From Salminus brasiliensis (lineage: Eukaryota > Chordata > Actinopteri > Characiformes > Bryconidae), in contig NC_132893.1 in the NCBI RefSeq assembly GCF_030463535.1, forward strand, positions 25,074,282 through 25,138,281: 64,000 nucleotides of DNA. The letters are read 5' to 3'. How positions within the stretch are numbered: position 1 is the stretch's first letter; every line of letters begins with the position of its first letter. Under the pieces are notes generated by a model. The model did no database searches, was not told where the DNA came from, and worked only from the letters and a program-made list of their open reading frames with translations. Both the position numbers and the translations under genes were made by a program. Positions 32,139 to 59,900 of this stretch are shown here, piece after piece.

Positions 32139-35100
32139 ATTTAAAATGGACTGTACACCCTTGGATCAGTAAAGAGTTTAACGCATCAATTACTTTTTGG
32201 ATGGGATTAGTTTTACAGGAAGAGGAGGGGTAATGTCCATAATACCAGTGTATCTCTGATCCTGTACGAATCCACCTGCCAGCAACTTTACTGGACAGTA
32301 CACTCCCGCATCAATAAAATTCCAACACCTTAAGCTTCTATAAAACTATGCATTAAAAAAAAAAAAAAAAAAGTCCTCAGGTCATACTAAGCCCACACAA
32401 ATTTACGTGGTATTCCATCACAACCTGATTAAACTTATAGAGACAGTCGAGCAAGCATTTAGTTGTACTGTGAATTTCTGGCCAAGTGAAAGTGAAACCT
32501 TGGGCACAAATCAAGCAGGTCGTACAAGTCTAAGGAGATAAGGAAAACCTCAAGCATTCAAGCGATGCAGTGATGTGTAAATCAAGAATCAACTCCTATC
32601 TTGGTCATTCATACTAATATATTTTTTATCCTGCTGTCATTAAAAATACAAACCATCTGCAACAAAATTTACACTGCACCACCTCCCAGTGTAAAACTAA
32701 CCCTTTCTAAATAGAGCTTCAGACATACCTGGATTCAGGTTAATGTAGGTGGTAACACTTGGGGCAATGTAAGCCACACCCACAGGACGAGTCATTGTCT
32801 CCTCATCGTAAAACATCTGAAATTCATCAACGTGTGTGTGTCCAAAAAACTGCCCGGTTATAGTGCCCTCATACCTTGAATAAAGCAGAACAACATTTTA
32901 AGTAATTGTAAAATTTTAACCAGGAGATTCTTATTTTATGTTATTAAATTGGCAAAGACTTTGAAATTTGTATTTGCTACCAGTCAAATTCACATAAAAA
33001 GTGTTACCCGGATGTGCTGAAGAATACCAATTAGTTCTTCTTTTGGTTCACTGTATGCAATTATTAAAAGTACAAGGTAGCAATGTGCACAGGAGACTCA
33101 GTATTGACATATATCATACAGTTCATCGCAAAAGTACAAAGGAAATAAGGCCAATAAGCAATTTTATCTTTTTATGGGACTGCAACAAATGTTTTTTCAC
33201 ATTTGCAAACGTATTATATGATGCCGCACTTTGCTATCTGAAACATGTGAGTGCGTTATAAAGGATGTGATTGGGGTCAGAGTAAGCGCAGCTTTATATG
33301 CTATCCAATCTAGCTTTCAGGAACAATGAAAATGAATTTCACTGACAAACTAAGTTGGATTGCCACATTGCCCAATGAGGAGAAAAGATCTTGCATAGAA
33401 GAGAACACATTCCCATCAGCATTCACCAGTCAGCTCTGTTTTTGTTTTGTTTTTTTCGCTCAACTAACTTGCTGTAGAAAATAACTGCAGTAGGTGTAAA
33501 CAATTGTAATCAGCTAAAATAACAGATCAGGCAATTAAGTAATAATCATAATAGGCATAACAACAAAACAAAGCATGAGAAACCAGCAAACACTAAAACA
33601 CATTAACCACAGGGTCATATGCACTACCACAGTATCAGTCGTACAGGTCAGGAAGTCCCTAAATGAATCATCTGACCATGACAAGTTTTAATAAAGTGAC
33701 CAAGTACAAGCACAAATATGTGGTCTCATTTCTCAAAAGGGAACTACAACAAGGAAAGGCTGTAAACCCCAAGTCTAGTCATGTGCTCATGTTACAGCGG
33801 AGGATCAGAGTGAACAGTGTCATTAGCAGTCATTACAGTGCCAAGTTCAACCTGGTACTGACCTGTTGACTATGTGATAGTAGTTCCAGCTCCAGCTGCT
33901 CAGACAGAGACCAGGGGGGATGTGGCCAATAATGTGCACCTATGAAGAGAGGGTACAAAACGTTGGAATCAGCCCAGTGTGCTACAGCATTGCATCAGCT
34001 GACCTACAGTAGCCTTGTGAAAACAGCACATCCTCTTCTGCTAAATATACGCAATGGCACATGTTCTGAATCCAGAAAGTTCCAAAGTTCCAACTTTGAT
34101 GTACTCAAAAACCACATTTATATGGAAATAACTGTTAATTACAATCAGAGCATTCACACAGAGCGTGGATGGAAATGTAGCAAAGTGTGCAATTCATAGG
34201 GTGTGCTTCTCTACCTTTTCTCCCTTGTTCTCAGCTTCCTGCAAGATGTGTACAAGCCACTGCAGCTGGCCCGCAGGGTCTGTCGAGTTCACCATCAGCC
34301 AGAAGTTCTCTCTTGCACAGAAGTTCATATTCAAGGACACCACCCTCAGACCTGGCTGCACTTGGGCAGTGTAGAATCCTCCTCTCCTGGAATATGCAGG
34401 GACAATTTAATTGTAGCTGAAATTATAAAAAGTCAGTGAATATCCGTTGCTGATGCTGAGTTGTTTTTCCTGCAAAACTTTAATAAAAAAAATAATAATA
34501 AAAAAAGGGATATATTCCTACTTTGCTTGGTGAAATAGTAAAATGTGGGGTTTTTTTTAGGCATAACTGGAAAGTTTAGCAACCAGCTGCTCTAAAACAA
34601 CCATCCAAAAAGTAGCTTTGAGCAAGAACGTTGGGGAAGAGCTCATGAGTGGTGACATGTCTATCTGCAATGCTTGCAGTCCAAACAGGAAACCAAATGA
34701 CCACCAGCGCTACAGCGTTAAACGCTTCAGAACAGCATCAAAACCAAAAATGAGTCAGCACTCCACCCAAATGCTTAGACACATGGCAGCTTAATAAAAC
34801 CTAAAATAGAAGAATTAGTGACTGAAACATATAGTGAAATGTTTGACTCATTATTGTGCAACCTTTCCCCAACTGCCTTGCACAACCAGTGGGGCAATAT
34901 AGCTCAACAACATTTACACAAGCCTGTGAAATACTGGGAGAATGTAATCTTGTCAGATGAGACCAAAAATGAACTCTTTTGATGCCATAAGACACACAAT
35001 GTTTGGAGGTCATAATTAACTGCTTATCAGCCCAAACACACCATACCAACAGGGAAGTCTGGAGGTGGGAACATCATGGTGTGGGGCTCTTCAGCATATG

Positions 35101-37136
35101 GCACAGTCACGCTTCATATAATTGAAGAAAAGATAAATGGACAAATGTACCGAGCATTTCTTGATTAAAATCTGCTGCCATATACCAGGATGATGAAGAT
35201 GAAAGAGGGTGGATATTTCAGCAGGATAATGATCTTAAACACACCGCTAAGAAAACCCAATTGGTTTTAGAGAATATACACACACCTTTTTTAAAATTTA
35301 TGGACACCAATGGTTTGATTTTTTGCATGTGTGGATTAGATGGGTTATTACAGACATGTGGTGAGAAATTCATGTCAATAGCACCTTTAGAAATATATTT
35401 AGTTAGATCATTGGTGGTGTGTTCAATACTTTCACCTGTTGTACTTTAACTACTCAAAAACAATCAAAGTAGATCTGAACCTGTAGAGAGCGCACAGTGC
35501 TTACCGCAAGGTCTCCAGAGCTTGAGCTGGCAACCAGGAAGCCCACTCCTCTGCCATGGTGTCATACAGCCACTCAGATGAGCGGTTTCCATGCACAAAC
35601 GGAGGAGGGAAGCTGTTAACAGGGGTGCTTTCATGATTTCCAACGGCTGGGTACACAGTAACCTGGGGTCCAAGGTGTTTCCTGACGAGCCTGGAGATGA
35701 TGGTAAGCTCATTCAGCTGCTGGGCCCTTGTTTGGGACCAAACGTTGTGGGCAGGAATGTCTCCAGTCCAGTAGACCCAGTCCCAGGGTCCTGCCTTGGC
35801 GACGTTCTGCAGTAGGTTTTCTACAGTACGTAGAGGGAGGTCACACTTACTGTAGGTGCCCCAGTATCCTGCGCCACGATGCCTCCAGCTAGCCCTGCCA
35901 GACTCGTTCCTGCAGCACAAGGGATCTTTACAGTCGGCCGCACTGCCCTCTGCATACTGAGCATCCCAGTGGATATCGGTGAGGAATAGCACTCGACTTT
36001 GAGGTGACCCAGGCTTGGGCGGCGTTGGTGGAACCACTGGAGGCTTGGGGGCTTTGGGCAAGGTGATGTTCCAGGGGGCGTAGATGTCAAAGTGGCCGCA
36101 ATTGGGTCCCAGCAGTAGAGCACAGGCTTCCGAAGGCCACAGAAACGACTCCTGGAGGGCGCGGATGAAGTCCTCACGAAAGAGCTCCGTAATCTCCCGA
36201 CACACTTTCTCCTCAGCCAAGTGTAAACGAATGCAGACTTCCCCGACTGCATGAGCCACATGCTCAGTGCTCGAGTCACTCTGAGAAGACAGAGAGTCAT
36301 GAGCAAAGAAAAAGAGGGCAATCTTACCATTTTCCACAATTCTTTAAAAGGAGTCTTTGTAATGAAATATATAAACAAGCACTATTCTTCAGGACTGGAC
36401 GACCTTTATTGATGAAATGTCAAAAGGCACCTGAACTTGGGCTAATTCTAGACAGGCATGCAGGACGTGTATGAGCCCCTGAGCAACAATATGATGGCTT
36501 TGAGTCTATTTTAGTTTGTATCCAATTCACTTAGATAGCAAATTTAATAGGTTAAATATTAGATTTTCTACATAGTTACTTTGTTCAGGTTTACCATGGT
36601 ATTAAAATACTATATTACACACTATAATATAAAGAAAACAGGGTTGTGTGTGAAAGCACATTACAGGATTGCTTGGTGCTCAGAATTAGGGTGTTGATTA
36701 AGGTGTAGTGTGTAGTGTGGTCTATCCAAACAGTGATCTTTATCTCACAAACAATCAAACTACCCAGCTTTGTGTCCAAGCTTGACCTCTGATGGAGCAC
36801 CAAGCACTGAGGACAATGCTCAGTATGATCACATTAAGGATGGACTGCTGTTACAATGCAATACCAACAAAAAAACACACAGAAACGAAAGAGGAGCCGG
36901 TTTCTTACCAACAGAGCAACGTCCACGACCGTGAAGAGGGCTTTACACAAAGGGCAGCTTATGTTGTGCCAGCTGAATCGCACCTGGAAATGATTTATCG
37001 GCTTCACAGCCCTCAAGTCTGCTATATCGGTTTCATCTTGAAGAGGGAACGCCGTCCCGAGGGTACACCAACACAGAACAAGGCTAATGCCCGTAAACAC
37101 ACGGAGGGTGCCCACCCTGAGCGCTAGAGAGGACAT
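31592..37136 (-). CDS. smpd1: Acid sphingomyelinase (sphingomyelin phosphodiesterase 1)
   Basis: Lysosomal and secreted zinc enzyme that cleaves sphingomyelin to ceramide and phosphocholine; loss in humans causes Niemann-Pick A/B. Exons, in transcript order: 37136-36909, 36280-35505, 34386-34215, 33939-33863, 32874-32729, 32019-31592. They join to 608 codons plus TGA (human about 630). There is a signal peptide in the first ~30 residues and a saposin-B type domain at about 55-140 (ISCPLC, VCIRL, NCGHFD cysteines). A proline-rich hinge follows, then the metallophosphatase domain. Its metal ligands are D178 and H180 (LTDIHWD), D250 (WTGDIPAH), N291 (VGNHES), H398 (IIGHIPPG), H430 and H432 (FGHTHVDE). 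The last residue is Cys608, matching the regulatory C-terminal cysteine of the human enzyme. The start at 37136 gives a standard signal peptide; an in-frame ATG at 37232 would add 32 residues in front. Introns hold a (CA)n tract and a dead Tc1 element. Confidence 0.96.
32063..32137. repeat. (CA)n microsatellite in last smpd1 intron
   Basis: About 37 uninterrupted CA dinucleotides begin 44 bp upstream of the last smpd1 exon, on its 5' side. The minus strand therefore reads (GT)n close to the acceptor. A long open frame starting in it (Val-Cys repeats) is not part of the protein. Confidence 0.97.
34830..35450 (+). mobile_element. Tc1-like transposon remnant in smpd1 intron 2
   Basis: Plus-strand homology to a Tc1-like transposase: fragments equivalent to SDETKNEL, a catalytic-domain block near 35075-35095 (tggtgtggggctcttcagcat) and [10 protein letters not shown] (near 35215-35245) appear in shifting frames. 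After this, sequence jumps to the element's 3' end (caatagcacctttagaaata, gtgttcaatactttc), so the last part of the transposase is deleted. Stops and frameshifts make it inactive. It is opposite in direction to smpd1. Confidence 0.8.
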
Positions 37137-37560
37137 GGTGGAAAGTCCAGCTAAAGCAGCGACAGGCAAACTCTCCGCATCCCCCTCGTTAAACACGCGT
37201 TTCGTAACAGTCCCACAGACAACCGTTCTCAAACAAACAGGCTGAACAGTGTCGGGGCTGTAACTCCAGACGGAACTGCAGTGCTAGCTAACAGTTCAGA
37301 CAGGAAGCTCAATGACCACCAAGTCGCACCTCTCTTTCCACAGCGCTGCTGCGACAAACACCGCAGAAAAGTGTCAAAGAAGACGCACTGAGCGATTAGA
37401 AGACAGGACGGAAAACTGACAGCTAGCTCCTATCTGCGGAGACCCCCTGTAGCGCCTCATCCACAACAACAACAACAACATGTCGTTTAACCGCCTCGGT
37501 TATGAACCGGTCGAGTCAGCTGAGACACCACGTGATCATGAAGAGGGGGGCGATGTTACT
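37137..37560 (-). promoter_or_regulatory. smpd1: smpd1 promoter region with CLEAR-type E-box
   Basis: This upstream stretch of smpd1 is moderately CpG-rich. The palindrome CACGTG at 37529-37534 reads ATCACGTGGT on the gene's strand, close to the TFEB/TFE3 CLEAR element (GTCACGTGAC). SMPD1 belongs to the CLEAR network in mammals, so lysosome-linked control is a reasonable inference. The start site itself is not visible. Confidence 0.45.
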
Positions 37561-38364
37561 GGTGGAAAATCTTCTGGTAAACCTGAGCGTGAAAAGTTCC
37601 TGACTGACCCTCTGCATCAATTATTTAAATAATGCTATATATAATATATAGGGAAAAAAACAAATATTCAAAATAAAAAAAAATCACAAATTCGTATTCA
37701 AATAATATATATTTTTCATGGCCTAGTTCTTATGGACTGTCTCGGAATCACAGAACACCATGGAAATACTCTAAAATTAATAGTGGGTTACATAATAAAA
37801 TAAATCCAAAAGACTTAATATTAATATTGATTATTTACATTAAGAAACAAGGCCACTTTGCTGCCACTCGAAACAGAACGAATATTTTTTTCCATTTGTT
37901 TTTCTCATGTAAAATTGCCTTTTGGACAATATGTTAATTAGGTTAATTTACAATAATATGGATCCTAATAGAGTAATATATGTTGTCGTTAAATGTAATG
38001 CTCATTTTAGGTTTAATGTGTATAAATAGTATATCAATCTAAACCGTACAAAAACACGAAATGCGTAAATACGCACAAAACGCGTAAAAAATGGTCGCCG
38101 TGCCTAAACGCACCAGAGCAGGAAAAACATATCTGTGTATTCTTAAGCAACCAATATGTGTTGTAACAGAGGGATGAACTTCAGAACGTGCAAAATTGAA
38201 AAAAATATTGAATAAACTGAATGAACTCCAGCTCTGCTGAGATGTACCGTATTGAGATGAACTCTGCTTGTGCATCTTTCACCAGATCCAAAAATAAAAC
38301 AGAAACAAAAATAAAAACAGCAGTGAAAGAACAGATCCAGAGAATTCATCTTCAACTTTTGGTG

Positions 38365-38620
38365 TGGCAGATGTTTAAGGATGTTCTGGACAGTGTGCCG
38401 GCTGCTTTAAGATGTACTGGTTGGTGTGCCAGCTGCTTTAGGATGTGCTGTATAGTTTGCCAGCTCCTTTAAGATGTACCAGTTGATGTACCGGATGGTA
38501 TGCTGGCTGCTTTAGGATGTCAGTGAGTGTATTGGCTGCTTTCAAATATTCTGGTTGGTGTGCCAGATGTTGTGCTGGCTACTTCAGGATGTGCTGGATG
38601 GTGTGCCAAATGGTACGCTG
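38365..38620. repeat. Degenerate ~31-bp minisatellite
   Basis: Words such as 'gtgtgccggctgctttaagatgt', 'ggtgtgccagctgctttaggatgt' and 'tgtgctgg(c/a)t' recur with a period near 31 bp. It is the same unit as the homogenised array at 60.8-61.3 kb but much more diverged. Confidence 0.75.
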
Positions 38621-38779
38621 TATTCATCAATGTAGCTTGATCATCTAAAAATTGGTTTTGGGTCATGCAAGGTTACAAAAGGGCATATACAAAAATGCAA
38701 GATCATCGACCTCTGAGGTTACTCTGACTAGTGTTTTCACAAATTTTTCATTACTGGGTTTAGAGTGCTTACGCGAAAT

Positions 38780-39090
38780 AGTGACGCTGAGATTATGGCC
38801 CAAAGGTCATGCTGCTTTGCCATCACCAGTCGGAGCACAAGAGAGCACAACTGACCATGCTCTTTCTGGGTGGGGGGGTGGGGGGGGGTCTCTCTTCCCT
38901 CATCACTCCCATTGTGATGCTGGCCAGCACAGGCGTCTGTTGGCTGATGTATCAGAGGTGGGGATCCGGCGCTTTCCTAGAGCATCTTGCCTAGTGATGC
39001 TGCATCTGCGTAAAGTGGCTGACTTCAAATGTGTCAAAGGAGGCATGTGCTTGTCTTCATCCTTCCTAGTGTTGGGAGCATTGCAGGCAA
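38780..39090 (+). mobile_element. SINE-like dispersed repeat
   Basis: 'Ggagcacaagagagcacaactgaccatgctctttctgggtggg' and 'tgttggctgatgtatcagaggtggggatccggcgctttcct' match a short repeat familiar from otophysan fish. It shares the 'agagcacaa(t/c)tg(g/a)ccatgctct' core with the tRNA-headed copy at 49.64-49.90 kb. Confidence 0.55.
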
Positions 39091-40207
39091 TAGTAAGTGG
39101 CTGGGTTAATTGGGTTTATCCATATATAATCCTGATACTCAAGATGGATTGCAAAAATATAGATATATTGAGCACTGTAAAAAAATAAAAAATAAACAAA
39201 ATGTTCATGTTCAAAGAGGAAGAACAAACGGACTCAAGATTGGCACAAATAGTGGTTGTATTTCAGAGCTCCATGTAAGTTTTAAGTGCTGTCTTTTTAG
39301 AAATCTGAAGCAAAACAAATTGTTTGGCACAGGGGTTACTGAAAAACACTTTTGCTATGTAAAGACCGTATTTGAAAACCACTTTAGACATATTTGGTAA
39401 AACACCAGAAATTTTTCATTGTAGCATTTCAGTGAAAACAGGGGCATAAAGAAACACATAACAGCAGACTGCGCAGCAGCAATCATTCTGGCATTGGGAA
39501 ATGTAAAAATGTACAAATGATGCTTATATTAGCATCCGCTGATCCCTGAGGAAAAACTGGACAATCAACTGTGCAGCTCATCACCACATGTATAAACTTT
39601 TCACCAGGAAAAGCATTTCATTACAAACACACATAATACTGGTGAACTAGAAGATGGAGTCTTAATAAATAATGTGGTATAGAAATGTGTGGATTAGTAT
39701 GTTAAATCTATTAAACTTTATTATTAAAAAAAGAATAGGCACTTGTAATAAAGGAATATTTAAAAATAGACTGGCATTTTAAGCTCTTTTAAAGGTAGTA
39801 GGACTTGATCATAGAGGCATAAATCATGATGGATTTGTTACATGATGGATGCAGCTGTGACACATAAAACATACAAATGATTGAACAGATATAATGGGAT
39901 ATTTGATATTTGTTCCAGTAAATCAGAAAAAAATATGAGGAAAGTAGAGATTGAGAAAGGGAAGAATGCATTAGTAGAGAAGTTTAGGCAGGCAAAGACA
40001 TGCTGAGAGATCCGTAGACCAAGCGCAGCTGCTGGGGAGCAGAAGACAAGGACATATTTTTATGCAGAGATCTGCATCCCTATGGGCATGTGCGACACTA
40101 GTTTGAAAGACACATCAGTATCAAGCTCAGCTCGCTTTCTGGATTGTGCGGGCCTCCTATGTCGACAGTGCTTCAGCCTTTTTCACTGCAAAGCATGAAC
40201 TCTTCCA

Positions 40208-55585
<15,378 letters not shown>

Positions 55586-55590
<5 letters not shown>

Positions 55591-55720
55591 TTTCTCGGCT
55601 TCAACTGGTCACTCCAGTCTGAAGAAAACAAGCCAGGTTTAGAAGCAAATCATTCGTTCGTAGGAGATGTGTTCACATGCATCCGCTTGTACCGGCTGTT
55701 GAAAGCGAGCCCACAGTTTC
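55586..55720 (-). promoter_or_regulatory. vasp: vasp first exon and promoter-proximal region
   Basis: The minus strand reads GAAAATGAG|GTAAGAC: a start codon and a consensus donor after five coding bases. These exactly complete the phase of the EVH1 exon (…AG + T = Ser2). The DNA beyond (55620-55900) is richer in CpG than its surroundings. The transcription start is not identifiable. Confidence 0.6.
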
Positions 55721-56340
55721 CTGGTTTGAAAAAGGGGAGCGACGTAAAGAGCATGGGTTACGAAAAAGACCGTGGACTTGCATTTTAACTGGTTAAGCTG
55801 GTTAGAACGTAAGACCGCAAGATGCGGGTTCTAGCGCTATTTAGAACGCTGGTTCTTCAGAACGTGCCTTAATTCTGCGCGCGCACTGTTAGTGTGTTGT
55901 TTACAGCGAGTCTGCAAGTCTGCACGCGCTGTCGTTTGAACGTAAGGGCACATATTATACCCTTCGATGTCCCAGTTAGAGGTTTCATTTTGTGCAGAAA
56001 GAGCAGATACTGTCTTTACATTTCTCTTGCTTAAATAAATTGGAAAAAAAAAAAAAAAAAAAACAAACAAAAACGCTACAGCCTGCAGTAGTTTATTACC
56101 CCACAAATAAGCTGGAAAAGTGCTAAACCAGCTACATTCATTTCTGCTGTTCCAGATGAGGACGCAGGTGAGTGAAACTTTAGCTCTATCTTGACCTCCT
56201 GTGGACAGTCGACGTATGACAATACCAGCACCATTAAAGTGGAATTTGTATTTTTCAAAATGATTGAGAGTTGAATCATTAACATGTAGACAAAGTCAGT
56301 CAGAGTGGACAGGTGTGCAATGCTCCGCTCAGCAGACATT

Positions 56341-56432
56341 TCTCACAATGATGTGAAGCAAGAATTTCATTGTACAGTGTAACTGCTTGTTTCTGCTGTG
56401 CATATGACAATAAACTCCTGAATCTTGAATCT
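56341..56432 (+). mobile_element. LINE (L2/CR1-like) 3' end
   Basis: 'Caagaatttcattgtacagtgtaactg...gcatatgacaataaactcctgaatcttgaatct' is the characteristic 3' UTR end of a fish non-LTR element, closing with short CTTGAATC-type repeats. Confidence 0.6.
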
Positions 56433-56784
56433 AAAAGGATCCAGACGTCCAGAAGCTTCCTCACAAAATGTTAGAACACACAGTGGTCTAAAATACTCTG
56501 CTTTTCAGAAGGTTTTGCCCATTTTTTTTTACTGTTATTCTAGATTTAACTACCATCTACCAACTACCATCTAGGACTGAATCTGTACAATATTTTGTTG
56601 TTGTAGACATGGCGACCCCTGATTCCTATGACCACCACTGTAAAAAAAAAAAAAAAAAAAAAGGAGGAGTTAGTTACTCTGCAATAAACCATTTAAAAGA
56701 ATAATAAAAATACACAAAATTCCACTGAACTCAAAAATCTTATTATTAGATAGTACAGCAATGGATCTTTCATTAAGAATGGTG

Positions 56785-56785
<1 letters not shown>

Positions 56786-56850
<65 letters not shown>
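56786..56850. repeat. (AT)n microsatellite
   Basis: About 32 AT dinucleotides, separated by 25 bases from a second AT tract. Confidence 0.95.
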
Positions 56851-56854
<4 letters not shown>

Positions 56855-56872
56855 AAAACAGGGGAGGCAAAC

Positions 56873-56873
<1 letters not shown>

Positions 56874-56913
<40 letters not shown>
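56874..56913. repeat. (AT)n(AC)n compound microsatellite
   Basis: About 14 AT units pass into a short CA run. Confidence 0.9.
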
Positions 56914-56914
<1 letters not shown>

Positions 56915-56989
56915 TACACATAACAATTACAATAGTTGCAGTAAATAAAAAAAGACAAGGTTAGCGGAACATGATGTGAACTTGGGTGA

Positions 56990-59900
56990 ATAGGCTTAAT
57001 GCTGTTTTAGTACCCAGCACATCTTTAAACAGCCAGTAAAACCCCAAAGCATTATGGAAGCGTTTCTATGACACATTACTGTCATGATGTGAGTGAAGCA
57101 GAACTGCGTTTGTGCAGGCTTTATAAATGCAGTGGAGCGCTTACTGCTGTGTGAGAAAACCATGGATCGACCTGTTATTTGAGCTGCCCCTGGCTGGCTG
57201 ACAGCTGCTTCTTAGCTTGTAGGTTACTTTAGATTAAACTAATGAAACTATAAGTTATTACTTAACAGCAGTGATCAACAATATAAACTGAGCTCACTGA
57301 GCAGGGTCAAATGTATGCTTGCTTTAGTAATATGTAGTCATCAGAAATAAAAACAGAGATCATCTTCAGCCAACTCCAGTAGTTATTACACAAAGAAAAG
57401 ATAACCCTAATACAAACATACCAGCGATACCAAAGACACCCCACTTACTAAAACAACCCTAAGACTTTGGCTCAGCTTAATTGCCATCATGAGGGTGCTT
57501 ACTGAAATCTCCCCAAAAAACACGCCCTGAAGAACCCATTGTCTTTCATAAAACTACTACTAAAAGAGTTTTTCTAATAAAATAAACACAAATCCCACCA
57601 TTGCCCCAAAGCATCATGGGAGCAGGCCTATACCACAAAGCCATCATGGTGTGAGTCACTGAAAGAGAGCCAGCTCTAAACCACCACTCTCAAAACTGGT
57701 CTACCTCTCAGCCCTGCCTCTTAATGCCCTGGAGCTCTTACCACTGTGAGAAATCTTTAGATGGACTCCAGGCAATCTTAATTCTGATCCTCAGCTCTAA
57801 TCAAACCTATTCTGACCTGCCACTTGAACATCAACTTGCACTTGCCATGCAGCCTGAAAGTTACTTTACATACCAGTCAGTTAGTGTTAACTGATGGACT
57901 TGCCCAAATATCTGGCCAATATCCATATGTACAGCAGACAAGAAAATGCAAGATACGTTAACTAGATATAGAGGGTCAGAACTAGCAGCTGAAAGGTGCA
58001 CCACATCCAACAAAATCAAGAATGAAGGGCATCTTCATCCAATGGAACCCTGAGGTTATGTCTAGACTTAGTTGCCATCAGGAGGGTGATCTATCATATC
58101 ATGATGTGAGTTACTTAAAGAAAGTCATCTTTCAATTACTACTGTTAAAACTGACCCTCCTCTCATCCACTACTACAGACCAACTATATCCAGCACTTTT
58201 AGGCATCCATGCATACAGACAAGGGCCAGATATAAATGTTGGATAGGGCTCCGGTCTCGGCTCCATCATCCTGGACAGTAAGTAATGTTTCCAGAGAGGT
58301 TATCAGAGAACATTAGAGAAATTGAGAATATGGATAAAAGAGGAAAGGGTCAGCATGGTCGGCTTACTGCCACTGCCATTAACTGGCCGGAACCGGACAC
58401 TCAAGTTGCCACTGAGCCACTAACTAACTGCCACCAACCACGTGAGCTGCCACTCAGTTTGTAAGTTAAATTATATGCCATTCTGCCAGTCCTAGCTAAT
58501 GGACTTGACTGAATATCTGGCCAATATATGCATGCATGGTGGTCAGGAAGTGCTAGATCACTTCCAGATGATGTGGGTCAAAACTAGTGCTTGAGAGATG
58601 TTGTAGCTGACTGGAGTAGCTTTAAGATGGATGAGCTGCAATTATCAGCTGATTGGGTTGGAGCTAACAGTGGTGGTCTTGAGGTAGTTGAGTTACAAAT
58701 AACAGCTGTCAGTAAAGTAAAAGTTAATACTTTACTCCTGTAATTAACTACATCAAATCTATTCACTAAGCAAAGACAACATAACCCAAATCAGTGACAT
58801 CCTGCATTAGCAACTTGTAGCAACTACCCAAAAAATGAGACCAGAACAATTCCTTTCAGCTATCAATATAACCCTGATGCTATATCTCAGCTTAGTTGCA
58901 TGAGGGTGACTATTTAAATTGCTCCCCCCAAAATGCTGGACCAATCACAAGAAGTGCTAGATCTTTTAATTAGATGTATTGGGCCATAACAACCAGCTGT
59001 AAATGTTGGATATGGCTCAGGTTTTGGCATCTGGGGTAAGTTTATCAGAGAAGATTAGAGAATGAGGATAAACAGTAAAAGAGGCACCATGGTGTGTTTG
59101 ATTGGAGTTGGGAACAGAGCAGAGTTTACTCAAGCTCTCTTGATGCACTGGAGTCACTGGATGCACTGCCACTACCGGACTAGCAGCTGCTACTCAAGTA
59201 CGTTTAGATGACAAGCAGCCAATTACCTAATATACCTGACTGAACATCTGGCCCATTAGATATTTTAACTAGATGATGTGGGTTAAAACTAGTGATTTAG
59301 ATATGGGCCGTTTCAAAAGCCATCACAAGATGACTATTTAAATCACCCACCCACCCCCAACATGGAACCAATCACATGGAAATGTCTGATAGAACACAAT
59401 GTGACCCACGTGACAGCGTGAGTCAAAATGAGTGAGTGACGGAATCTTGAGGCCATGTCTTGGTATAGTGGCCATCACAAGGGTGACCATTTAAATCACC
59501 CCCACAAACACTGAACCAATCACACAAAAATGTATGATGGAATACAAGTTCACACAAAATAACAAATAACAAATCTACTACTAAAAGAGCTCTCCAACAA
59601 ACCAAATACAAATCCCACACAAACCCCCAAAGCATCATGGAAGCAGTCCTACGCCACAATACCATTACGTCATGGTGTGAGTCACTTAGAGAAAGCCATC
59701 GGTCAACCACCACTTTCAAAACTGACCTACCTTATCTAACAATTAAACTTAACAACAAAGAAAAAACTACAACCCAAAAACAACCCTGAGGCTATGTCTC
59801 AGCTGAGTTACCATAATGAGGGTGATTATAAACACTGAACCAATCACATGAAGACTGCTCATAGGACAGAAATGTAAACAATTTGACAAACAACAACAAC

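Larger units (their letters stand above)
37561..40207. other. smpd1-vasp intergenic region and vasp 3' UTR
   Basis: No gene is supported. It contains AT-rich sequence (37600-38200), a degenerate minisatellite (38365-38620), a SINE-like repeat (38780-39090) and, on the minus strand, a possible vasp poly(A) signal at 39717-39722. Confidence 0.5.
55720..56990. other. vasp upstream region
   Basis: No gene is seen. It contains poly-A runs (about 56044-56063 and 56641-56661), a LINE-type tail (56341-56432) and the AT microsatellites described separately. Confidence 0.5.

Noticed and set aside
31592-32140. Open frame beginning with a long Val-Cys repeat and running into smpd1
   Set aside because: The Val-Cys part is the intronic (GT)n microsatellite read through. 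The real exon begins at 32019 after a CTAG acceptor.
34801-35460. Host gene inside smpd1 intron
   Set aside because: Homology is to a Tc1-like transposase, with frame shifts and a deleted end.
56044-56063. Poly-A tract as processed pseudogene tail
   Set aside because: No cDNA-like sequence precedes it on either strand; a simple A run or SINE/LINE tail is more likely.
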